A DNA stretch of 11,818 nucleotides from CAYTZO01 sp964442525 (GTDB lineage: Bacteria > Patescibacteriota > Microgenomatia > UBA10105 > UBA927): assembly GCA_964442525.1 (NCBI GenBank), contig CAYTZO010000026.1, forward strand, positions 1-11,818. Reading direction: 5' to 3'. Shown here in pieces: positions 1 to 6,000 of the stretch; positions within the stretch are counted from its first letter, which is position 1; each line of letters starts with the position of its first letter. Both the position numbers and the translations under genes were made by a program. The notes beneath the pieces were generated by a model, which saw only the letters and a list, made by a program, of their open reading frames with translations, had not been told where the DNA came from and made no database searches.

Positions 1-1263
1 GCCTCCTTTCCCAAAACCATTCTTTATCTGATTTGCAAGTTTCATCTGCAGCGTGTACACCTCGATAAATCCGGCCGACGCATTCACGTTGTAGTGGTAC
101 CCTCCTGTTGTCGTAAACGATGCGTGGTGCATGGCAAAAGGGCTCGTCATGGCAACGACGGTTGCCGTCCCTTTATAGAGCCTGATGGTCACTTCGCCAC
201 TCACTTTTTTATTAACTTCGTCATTAAAGCTGTTGAGGGCAGTCATGACAGGGTCAAACCATTTCGCACCATAACAAAGATAGGCCCATTTTATGTCAAG
301 TTGATTTTTAAGCTCATTAAGCTCCCTGGTCGAAACATACTGCTCAAGCACTTTATGGGCCGTGATAATGACGTGGCCGGCCGGAAGCTCATAGACTCCG
401 CGGTCCTTGAGGCCAATCAAACGGTCTTCAACCAGATGAACTACTCCCACGCCATGTTTGCCCGCAATCTTGTTCAGGGACATAATAAGGCTAGCTAGTT
501 TCATTTTCTCGCCGTTGAGCGCTACGGGAAGACCGTTCTTGAAGGTGAGCTTGATAAACTCTTCGGCATCCGGTGCGTTTTTGGCAAGCGTGTAGGTCGT
601 GAGGAACTTCTCGACCTTTGGGATAAACTTCGGGTCTTCGATTTCTCCGCCTTCCCACGTCATGCCCCACATATTGTCGTCCACGCTGTAGGGGAAATCC
701 AGGCTCGCAGGCACGGGAATGCCATATTTTTGGGCATATTTGATCTCCTCATTTCTGTCCATATCCCACTCACGAACCGGAGCGATGATCTTGATAGCCG
801 GGTTAAGGGTCAACATGTAGCCCTCGAGCCTCACCTGATCATTCCCCTTGCCGGTACAGCCGTGGGCAATTGCGTCTGCGCCGACCTTTTTAGCGATTTC
901 GATGGCTTTGGCAGCAGTAATTGCGCGGCCAATCGGCGTCGAGAGATGATATTCTCCCTGATACGCCGCGTTTGCCTTAATCCCCTTGGCAATAAACGCA
1001 TTGGCAAACTCGTCTTTGACATCGAGGACAATCGCCTGTTTCGCGCCGAACCTGAGCGCCTTCTTTTGAATTGCCAAAAGATCGTCCCCCTGCTGACCCA
1101 AGTCCATGGTCAGAGTTACCACGTCGGCTTTATACGTGTCGGCTATCCACTTGAGCATGACGGACGTATCAAGTCCTCCGCTGTAAAGAAGCAGGACCTT
1201 TCTGACCTCTCCGATTTTCGCCTCATACGAGGCTACTTTGATATAGTTTGTATTTGTTTCCAT
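1..1263 (-). CDS. argG: argininosuccinate synthase, 3' end cut by the window edge
   Basis: Cytosolic enzyme that joins citrulline and aspartate using ATP to make argininosuccinate, the penultimate step of arginine synthesis. The frame is open for 421 codons from the ATG at 1263 to the window edge, close to the usual ~400-residue length, so little should be missing. Visible motifs are the N-type ATP pyrophosphatase loop SGGLDTS (residues 28-34), YHLSTPIGRAITA (about 105-117), HGCTGKGNDQVR (about 134-145) and PYSVDDNMWGMTWEGGEIED (about 191-210). The first ~20 residues are an extension before the ATP loop. The start is set by a strong AAGGAG six bases upstream. The gene begins inside the last 31 bp of argH, so translation is probably coupled and expression depends on the argH leader. 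The family call is very secure. Confidence 0.97.
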   Translation of the reverse strand, partial: METNTNYIKVASYEAKIGEVRKVLLLYSGGLDTSVMLKWIADTYKADVVTLTMDLGQQGDDLLAIQKKALRFGAKQAIVLDVKDEFANAFIAKGIKANAAYQGEYHLSTPIGRAITAAKAIEIAKKVGADAIAHGCTGKGNDQVRLEGYMLTLNPAIKIIAPVREWDMDRNEEIKYAQKYGIPVPASLDFPYSVDDNMWGMTWEGGEIEDPKFIPKVEKFLTTYTLAKNAPDAEEFIKLTFKNGLPVALNGEKMKLASLIMSLNKIAGKHGVGVVHLVEDRLIGLKDRGVYELPAGHVIITAHKVLEQYVSTRELNELKNQLDIKWAYLCYGAKWFDPVMTALNSFNDEVNKKVSGEVTIRLYKGTATVVAMTSPFAMHHASFTTTGGYHYNVNASAGFIEVYTLQMKLANQIKNGFGKGG

Positions 1264-2678
1264 AGTAACTCCTTTGCCGCGGCCTTTTGTTTTTGCTTTT
1301 GCAAAAGCCACCTCTTCTGGTGCAGAGCCATATTTTTGAGCGCTTTAATAGCCTTCTTCATGCTGTTTTTCCCGGGTCCGCCGAAGGACTTAGTAAGGGC
1401 GATAATCATCTTCGGATCCTGCCAGGCAGGATCCAGGTAATCAACCTTATCTTTACCAACGGCGTCTTTGACTGCTTTTTCGACAAGAACTTTTGCTTGG
1501 CGCATGGGAATGTTTTGCGTGCTAATAAGCTGCTCCATGACGGTCGTCGTCCCGATAAAACCCTTATGGCACCAATGGTCCATCATGGCGCTTTGAACTG
1601 TCATGGTGGAAAGCGTGCCGGCTAGGACCGTTGGCGCGTACTTGCACTCGTCCAGAAGATCCATAATCACGTACTTTGCCCACTGGGAATCGTTGTTATA
1701 GCCAATAAAATTGGCTTTGCCGAGCGACAAAAGTGCCACAAGCTGCCCCGCCGCATAAGCAGCTTTGCCTTTGACTACCTCAAGGGGTGCCGGATTTTTC
1801 TTTTGCGGCATAATGGAACTGCCCGTACAAAACTCGTCCGAGAGGGTAATCATGCCAAACTCCGGCATGGAAAAAAGAATGATCGTCTCGGCAATTGCGC
1901 TCATGTGGTTCATAAGTACCGTCACCGCAAACCCCAGATCCGCTTCCGGTTCCCAGCGGTTGGTAATGGCATCCACAGAGTTAACGTCCGGACCGTCAAA
2001 GGCCAAAAGCGCGGCCGTCAACTTTCTGTCAATCGGAAATGTCGTGCCGTATGCGGCAGCTGCCCCCAAGGGACTGGCGTTATGAAGCCCGTACCAATAG
2101 GTCAGGCGCTCAATGTCGCGAAGAATCATTGCGGCAAACCCGGCCAGGACGTGGCCAAAGGTCGTTACCATCGCGTGCTGATGATGCGTAAAGCCGGGAA
2201 TTAGCACACTCTTATATTTATCTGCTAAGGCTATGAGCGTGTCGGCCAATCCAACTGAATTGTTAACGTACCCCAGCACCTGATCGCGCATAAAAAGCCT
2301 CATGTCGGTGACAATCTGATCGTTTCTCGAGCGGCCGGTATGAAGTTTGCCTGCAATCTCGATGCCGATCTTGGCAGTAAGCCACGACTCAATGTTGGTG
2401 TGAACGTCTTCCTTCTTTGGATCAAGATAAAATGTTTTATCTTTTTCTAATGCAGACAGTTCAGAAAGAATTTTTGCCGCGTCGCTTACGGGGATAATTC
2501 CTGTTTTTGCCAGCATCACACAATGGGCTTTGTTCACCCAAAGATCATAGGGAAGGAGCGCGGCATCGGCCGCAGGCTTTGCCGCCACATCCCGTCCGGC
2601 CGTGAACGCAATCACCGCCTCGGAGGGTTCGAGCTCAAACGCCGCGCCCCAAAGCTTTGATACACCTGTTTTTTCCAT
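1233..2678 (-). CDS. argH: argininosuccinate lyase
   Basis: Cytosolic homotetrameric lyase of the fumarase/aspartase superfamily that splits argininosuccinate into arginine and fumarate. The protein has 481 residues, slightly longer than the usual ~460. Motifs seen are HTGRSRNDQ (113-121), the THHQHA region (164-169) and the flexible-loop signature GSSIMPQKKNP (286-296) carrying the catalytic serine. The start at 2678 is preferred over upstream in-frame starts because the protein aligns from MEKTGVSKLWG and an AAGGGGA Shine-Dalgarno lies just upstream; the extra upstream codons are T-box leader. The C-terminal tail (about 453-481) is rich in Lys and Gln, is partly encoded by the palindrome GCTTTTGCAAAAGC (1295-1308), and overlaps argG by 31 bp. 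A second perfect palindrome lies at 1414-1434. First gene of the argHG operon. Confidence 0.97.
   Translation of the reverse strand: MEKTGVSKLWGAAFELEPSEAVIAFTAGRDVAAKPAADAALLPYDLWVNKAHCVMLAKTGIIPVSDAAKILSELSALEKDKTFYLDPKKEDVHTNIESWLTAKIGIEIAGKLHTGRSRNDQIVTDMRLFMRDQVLGYVNNSVGLADTLIALADKYKSVLIPGFTHHQHAMVTTFGHVLAGFAAMILRDIERLTYWYGLHNASPLGAAAAYGTTFPIDRKLTAALLAFDGPDVNSVDAITNRWEPEADLGFAVTVLMNHMSAIAETIILFSMPEFGMITLSDEFCTGSSIMPQKKNPAPLEVVKGKAAYAAGQLVALLSLGKANFIGYNNDSQWAKYVIMDLLDECKYAPTVLAGTLSTMTVQSAMMDHWCHKGFIGTTTVMEQLISTQNIPMRQAKVLVEKAVKDAVGKDKVDYLDPAWQDPKMIIALTKSFGGPGKNSMKKAIKALKNMALHQKRWLLQKQKQKAAAKELLWKQIQTISK
1414..1434. repeat. perfect palindrome inside argH
   Basis: GGATCCTGCC (1414-1423) and GGCAGGATCC (1425-1434) are exact reverse complements separated by one base. 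The palindrome encodes DPAWQDP near residues 416-422 of argininosuccinate lyase, without breaking the frame. Confidence 0.8.
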
Positions 2679-2730
2679 AAAAAAATCCCCTTGAGCCTCA
2701 TACCCTAAAGAGGGTAGGAGGCCCAAAGGG
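2679..2730 (-). terminator. rho-independent terminator / RBS sequestor of the argHG T-box
   Basis: Arms at 2730-2711 and 2706-2687 form a stem of about 20 pairs with loop CTTT, two G-T wobbles and one mismatch, followed by seven T (2685-2679) directly before the argH ATG. The 3' arm contains the argH Shine-Dalgarno AAGGGGA (2692-2686). Forming this stem would therefore end transcription and also hide the ribosome site. Confidence 0.82.
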
Positions 2731-2926
2731 ACTCGCCGACAGGCGGATGGTGCCACCCTTCTTCCCAAACACCTGTTAAAGAACAGAAAAATTGCTGTGT
2801 CAGCCTTGACAGCAATCGTGTTTGGCTCGTTTGTGTTTCCTACTTTCCTACTTCGCTAAAGCTTCGTGGGATTTCTTCGGAAACTGGCTCCCCATCTCGA
2901 ATGGATCACAGCCATATTCAATTGTG
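2679..2926 (-). promoter_or_regulatory. candidate T-box riboswitch leader of argHG
   Basis: Seen directly: AAGGG (2760-2756), the seven-base bulge TGGCACC matching the T-box core UGGNACC (2755-2749), a CGCC/GGCG stem with loop TGTC (2745-2734), then CCCTT (2730-2726) closing the helix with AAGGG. This is a T-box antiterminator. The CCCTT strand is also the start of the 5' arm of the terminator at 2730-2679, so the two folds exclude each other. Upstream, CCAAACAC (2825-2818) pairs perfectly with GTGTTTGG (2772-2765), enclosing two hairpins (2816-2791 and 2786-2773). In T-boxes the UGGN bases pair with the 3' end of uncharged tRNA; TGGC would select a tRNA ending GCCA. A possible arginine specifier CGA is at 2829-2827, next to a TGGCT/AGCCA helix. 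A canonical Stem I could not be resolved, so tRNA-Arg specificity is inference. Confidence 0.72.
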
Positions 2927-2932
2927 TTTAGA

Positions 2933-2961
2933 AGTTTACTACAGGCTCATTCTTTTGTCAA
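2933..2961 (-). promoter_or_regulatory. promoter of argHG
   Basis: TTGACA at 2961-2956 is a perfect -35 box. A 17-base spacer leads to TAAACT at 2938-2933, four of six matches to the -10 consensus. The predicted transcription start near 2926 gives a leader of about 250 nt, a normal size for a T-box leader. Confidence 0.65.
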
Positions 2962-2970
2962 GGGGCAGAT

Positions 2971-3070
2971 NNNNNNNNNNNNNNNNNNNNNNNNNNNNNN
3001 NNNNNNNNNNNNNNNNNNNNNNNNNNNNNNNNNNNNNNNNNNNNNNNNNNNNNNNNNNNNNNNNNNNNNN
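2971..3070. other. 100-N scaffold gap without flanking overlap
   Basis: Exactly 100 N. Unlike the other two gaps, the bases on either side are not copies of each other, so real sequence of unknown length may be missing. It sits between the argHG promoter and the 3' end of the thioesterase gene; a terminator for the latter may be hidden here. Confidence 0.95.
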
Positions 3071-3086
3071 GGCTCGGTCAAAACCA

Positions 3087-3596
3087 TTACCGTAAAACTC
3101 GATTGGATTTTACGACACCGCTCGGGCTGATCCCGTCAACCATACGGAGCTCCAGGGTTCCCTTGGCGAATGTCTTCGTCTCCTCGGCGTCTACTATCCT
3201 TGCGGAGCAAATGATGTCCCTGCCCTCAATCGCCTGGACTTCTGCAATGGTAGCAACCGCCGTATACACCGGTATGGGCCGCAGAAAATCTACTTCGAGA
3301 TGTTCTGCCAAAGCCATCTTTCCCTTCCGGGCTGCGGCAAGTACTCCGGCAAAACCCGCGACTCCGTCGATAATCTTGGCGATAAGTCCTCCATAGGTTA
3401 TGCCCTCCCAGCCCTGGTGGCGGGGTGTGATGTCTGTCTCGAGAATGACCGCGGGATGTTTTCCATAGTCAAACCAAACGGCATGCTCCATATCAATCCC
3501 ATCCCCGCAGTGCACTGCTCTGCTGGTTTGAAGCAAGTGCTGGACATGAGGAATCCGGATGTCCTTGAGTGGTATACCCAATTCGAAGCGATTCAT
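3087..3596 (-). CDS. hotdog-fold thioesterase, PaaI-like
   Basis: A 169-residue protein that looks like a single-domain acyl-CoA thioesterase of the PaaI/4HBT superfamily, expected to hydrolyse acyl-CoA thioesters in the cytoplasm as a multimer. The support is HQGWEG (60-65), followed by YGG and Asp77 in the helix IIDGVAG, the usual HQGWxGxxHGGxxxxxxD pattern with Tyr in place of His before GG. The strand LEVDFLRPIPVYTAVATI also fits the fold. The start at 3596 (MNRFELGIPL) is chosen over an upstream in-frame ATG at 3734 because a near-perfect promoter lies between them and the upstream residues show no family features. There is no Shine-Dalgarno; translation is probably leaderless. The substrate cannot be told from sequence. 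The 3' end runs close to an assembly gap. Confidence 0.8.
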   Translation of the reverse strand: MNRFELGIPLKDIRIPHVQHLLQTSRAVHCGDGIDMEHAVWFDYGKHPAVILETDITPRHQGWEGITYGGLIAKIIDGVAGFAGVLAAARKGKMALAEHLEVDFLRPIPVYTAVATIAEVQAIEGRDIICSARIVDAEETKTFAKGTLELRMVDGISPSGVVKSNRVLR

Positions 3597-3602
3597 TGGG
3601 CT

Positions 3603-3630
3603 ATTATACTCAACCAACCCGGGTTTGCAA
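3603..3630 (-). promoter_or_regulatory. promoter giving a leaderless thioesterase mRNA
   Basis: TTGCAA (3630-3625), a 16-base spacer and a perfect TATAAT (3608-3603). Transcription would start about seven bases later at 3596-3597, which is the first base of the ATG. This supports the chosen start codon. Confidence 0.65.
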
Positions 3631-3720
3631 CAGCAAACGAGGGTTTTTGAATATATAATCTCGTAGATTGCAACCTCGGGAAGAGGAGTATACGTCAAAC
3701 CAAAAACTATTCCAAACCAG

Positions 3721-3745
3721 GACCGATCTGACATGTCAGGCGGTC
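3721..3745. repeat. intergenic palindrome between comEC-MBL and thioesterase gene
   Basis: The perfect 12-bp palindrome CTGACATGTCAG (3728-3739) is flanked by GACCG (3721-3725) and CGGTC (3741-3745), giving an imperfect 25-bp hairpin. It lies about 65 bp past the stop of the metallo-beta-lactamase gene. No T-tract follows on the minus strand, so it is not a classic terminator; an operator or RNA-end stabiliser is possible. The rest of 3631-3807 shows nothing convincing. Confidence 0.45.
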
Positions 3746-3807
3746 AAGCGCAGGATCTGAATCACGAGAAATATTATAAACCCCCGACCGTTCCCACACT
3801 GATGGAA

Positions 3808-4716
3808 TCATTTAATAATATTCCAGCCTCTCCCGTCGCTGACGATTTCGATATTGCCATCTTTATCAGTCCTCATGATCCGACTGCCAACAGATGTTAA
3901 AAGGTTCATTGCTTCCGGCGTGGGGTGGCCATAACTGTTTTTGCCGACAGAGATAACCGCGAGCTTGGGCTTGAGCCAATCCACAAAGGCTTTGGTCATG
4001 CCGGTCCTGCTCCCGTGGTGCGGTACTTTTAGCAGTTCGATAGTATCATCTGCCAACTTTGTACCGGCATAATTGTCTTCGACATGGCTGTCGGCATCGC
4101 CCGGGAAAATCGCATCAAAACTTCCGTAGCGCAGCCACAGGACGATACTGCCGTCGTTAAGGTCTCCCTGGGACTGCGCCCCCAATACCTGTCCCGGTCC
4201 GGCGGTAGCAATCGGCGCGGGGGGCTGCATGCGCGCAACCTGATTCGCTGAAGGCCAAAGGGCGGTCAGCGCGGTGGCACCAATCCCTATACGGTTTCCG
4301 GCGACTATAAACCTCTCTTTAATGCCTTTGTCTCTGACAAGGCGCTCGAGTTTTGTAAATCCCTCCGAAGCATTGGTAACGTCGCTTCTGAGGAAATAGC
4401 CGACCCGATACCGATCAAAAACGGTAAGGAGGCCCTGCATGTGATCGGCTTGCGGATGAGAGAGGAGAACTATGTCGAGGTCTCTGTCCCAGAATGGCAT
4501 ATACTTTCCGAGACAATTAATGACGCTGTCGTTGGGACCCCCGTCTATAAGCATGTCTCTGCCGTCCGGCAGCCGCACGTATGCCGCATCCCCTTGTCCG
4601 ACATTGCAAAAGACAATACGGAGTTTTCCGTCGGGTAAGGACCGCAGGAAACTAAAAAGCAAAATAAGCCCTATAGCAATGCCGCTTATAAAGTATCCAT
4701 AACGCAATTTAAACAT
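3808..4716 (-). CDS. comEC: ComEC-type metallo-beta-lactamase domain as a separate membrane-anchored protein
   Basis: A 302-residue protein equal to the C-terminal domain of ComEC/Rec2. Residues 8-24 are a hydrophobic membrane anchor or uncleaved signal. The domain then shows NVGQGDAA (38-45), the metal-binding motif HPQADH (87-92) after VLLS, GDAD (206-209), PHHGS (232-236) and SYGHPTPEA (261-269). In ComEC proteins this domain sits outside the membrane and is proposed to degrade the non-imported DNA strand. In most bacteria it is fused to the channel; here it has its own ATG and lies 91 bp after the channel gene on the same strand, with stop codons between, so it is a split ComEC rather than a frameshift. 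No Shine-Dalgarno is seen; TATAAG and TATAAC lie just upstream of the ATG. The 4717-4807 spacer is AT-rich without a clear gene. A standalone ComEC-like hydrolase is the alternative reading. Confidence 0.9.
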   Translation of the reverse strand: MFKLRYGYFISGIAIGLILLFSFLRSLPDGKLRIVFCNVGQGDAAYVRLPDGRDMLIDGGPNDSVINCLGKYMPFWDRDLDIVLLSHPQADHMQGLLTVFDRYRVGYFLRSDVTNASEGFTKLERLVRDKGIKERFIVAGNRIGIGATALTALWPSANQVARMQPPAPIATAGPGQVLGAQSQGDLNDGSIVLWLRYGSFDAIFPGDADSHVEDNYAGTKLADDTIELLKVPHHGSRTGMTKAFVDWLKPKLAVISVGKNSYGHPTPEAMNLLTSVGSRIMRTDKDGNIEIVSDGRGWNIIK

Positions 4717-4807
4717 GTGTTATATCTTATAAAAGTATTTTTATGTTTCTCTCCGAGCCTCAAATTTTCTCAGATGACATAGTATGATATAGATCTTTTT
4801 GGCCTTA

Positions 4808-5911
4808 TCATGATCCAAAACTTGCTCCCGGAACTTTACTCGTCCACTCAACAATTGTAACCAGATACGACAGCGGCACCCACGTAACCCACGCAAAAAG
4901 TTGTCCGAGCGGCAAAAAAACCCAGCCGGAAAATGCAGTCACAAATCCCATCACGGTAAGAGGCTGAATAATCCAGCCAATAAGGATGTTGGTAAGCGGG
5001 GAAATTACGGAAATTCTCTGAAATTTCCAGAAGATAAGCGGGATGGTCAGCGACTGTGCGGCAAGGGTGAGTCGGAGATCGTCCCCGACAAATCCCCAGA
5101 AGAATCTTAGTGCGGTGAACCTGCGCGGGCGCAAGACATTTTTCGGAGACGTTCGGCGATCGTCCTCAGAATCATAAAACGGATCTCCATCCTCACTCAG
5201 TGAAGTCCCGACACCGATATCCCGAGAAGATCGATAGAAGGACCACGTCGGGACTTCAGTGCTCCTCAAAATGCTTTCCCCCGCGCTTCTCTGATTATCC
5301 GCAGGGAGGCGTGCCGTTTTAAGCGGCGTCACGGCCTTGTCGCCTGGAGATAACGGAGAAGAAGTGGTCGGACCTTGACGCCGCGAAAACCACGGCATGC
5401 CTCCCTCAGCGGGAAGAGAACCCATCTGCTTTTTTCCAAACAAAATAATCCCAAGCGTTGCAAGAACAGAAAGCTGAAAAGAAAGGTCTCCGAGCCAGTC
5501 AAAGTTTAGCAGTAGCATAATGCCAACTGCTAATATCCAGGAAAGAAACGCCCAGTACTGGCGGCCGAATACGACCGCGAGCAAACTAATGCTCCCCATT
5601 ATGGCAGCCCGTATAACGCTCGGTGACGCGCCGACAAACCCAACGAATCCGGCGATCGTAACGATGGTTAGCAAACTCGCTATCCGCCTGCTAATAATCC
5701 TGAGTAAAGCGAGATTAACCAAACCGGTGAGAATGCTGATGTTCATCCCGGAAAGCGCGATAATATGCAGCGTCCCCGTCGTAACCAGCTCCTGGTAAAA
5801 ATCACGCGGTAAAGCCGCCTTCGTGCCAAATAAAATACCATTGAGAAGGCCTGCGTGCGGTTCCGGCAGAAGTTGATTAATAATCGAAGTGAATGTTTGG
5901 ACAGTTACCAC
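4808..5911 (-). CDS. comEC: ComEC competence channel domain with a large hydrophilic insertion
   Basis: A 367-residue polytopic membrane protein with the Competence domain of ComEC, the inner-membrane channel that takes up single-stranded DNA. Support comes from GTLHIIALSGMNISILTG (46-63), matching the family's HLLAISGLH core, PSVIRAA (97-103), and FQLSVLATLGIILFG (145-159). About seven hydrophobic segments surround the insertion. The usual N-terminal OB-like domain (DUF4131) is absent: an in-frame TAG closely precedes the GTG start at 5911. Residues about 164-270 are an insertion rich in Ser, Pro, Arg and Asp where relatives have a short loop; it is largely encoded by inverted repeats. The frame stays open and LTLAAQSLTIPLIFW (281-295) resumes the family sequence. 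It follows comEA by 89 bp and precedes the metallo-beta-lactamase gene. The start is uncertain because no Shine-Dalgarno is seen. Confidence 0.9.
   Translation of the reverse strand: MVTVQTFTSIINQLLPEPHAGLLNGILFGTKAALPRDFYQELVTTGTLHIIALSGMNISILTGLVNLALLRIISRRIASLLTIVTIAGFVGFVGASPSVIRAAIMGSISLLAVVFGRQYWAFLSWILAVGIMLLLNFDWLGDLSFQLSVLATLGIILFGKKQMGSLPAEGGMPWFSRRQGPTTSSPLSPGDKAVTPLKTARLPADNQRSAGESILRSTEVPTWSFYRSSRDIGVGTSLSEDGDPFYDSEDDRRTSPKNVLRPRRFTALRFFWGFVGDDLRLTLAAQSLTIPLIFWKFQRISVISPLTNILIGWIIQPLTVMGFVTAFSGWVFLPLGQLFAWVTWVPLSYLVTIVEWTSKVPGASFGS
5201..5258. repeat. inverted repeat inside comEC
   Basis: TGAAGTCCCGAC (5201-5212) and its exact reverse complement GTCGGGACTTCA (5247-5258) enclose a 34-base loop that has minor pairing of its own (CGAT with ATCG). 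It falls wholly in the hydrophilic insertion of the ComEC channel protein and keeps the frame open. Confidence 0.8.
5287..5420. repeat. large imperfect palindromic element inside comEC
   Basis: Nested matching arms: TTCTCT (5287-5292) with AGAGAA (5415-5420); GGGAGGCGTGCCG (5304-5316) with CGGCATGCCTCCC (5393-5405), 12 of 13 matching; TTTT (5317-5320) with AAAA (5386-5389); and GCGGCGTCA (5323-5331) with TGACGCCGC (5376-5384), all matching. The loop is about 44 bases. The whole lies in the reading frame and encodes much of the extra hydrophilic segment, like the palindromic elements known inside Rickettsia genes. Confidence 0.78.
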
Positions 5912-6000
5912 AACATTAAGTGCTAATTTCTAAATTCTAAGCAAGTGTTAATACTCAATTATTAAAACTTGTTTAGTGCCTAATTGTTAGTACTTAGAAC
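5912..6000. repeat. AT-rich degenerate palindrome between comEA and comEC
   Basis: The 89-bp spacer is built from loose copies of CTAAnTTCTAA / TTAGnACTTAG. At its centre CAAGTGTTAATA (5942-5953) pairs with TATTAAAACTTG (5960-5971), 11 of 12 matching, with loop CTCAAT. The flanking CTAAnT units on one side face TTAGnA units on the other. No T-tract suited to a terminator and no ribosome site for comEC are visible. Confidence 0.6.

Noticed and set aside
94..1440. Plus-strand reading frames opposite argG and the argH end (94-498, 730-1440, 1287-1625)
   Set aside because: They are antisense shadows of strongly conserved ArgG and ArgH proteins and show no family features.
2679..2768. Extended argH start at 2768
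   Set aside because: The 30 extra residues are translated T-box antiterminator and terminator; the ATG at 2678 has the ribosome site and begins where ArgH similarity begins.
2791..2816. ATTGCTGT/ACAGCAAT hairpin followed by TTTTT as a separate terminator
   Set aside because: It is enclosed by the CCAAACAC/GTGTTTGG helix and lies upstream of the T-box antiterminator, so it fits a leader stem better than an early terminator, though attenuation there cannot be excluded.
3597..3734. Extended thioesterase start at 3734
   Set aside because: A TATAAT promoter lies inside the extension and the extra residues look random.
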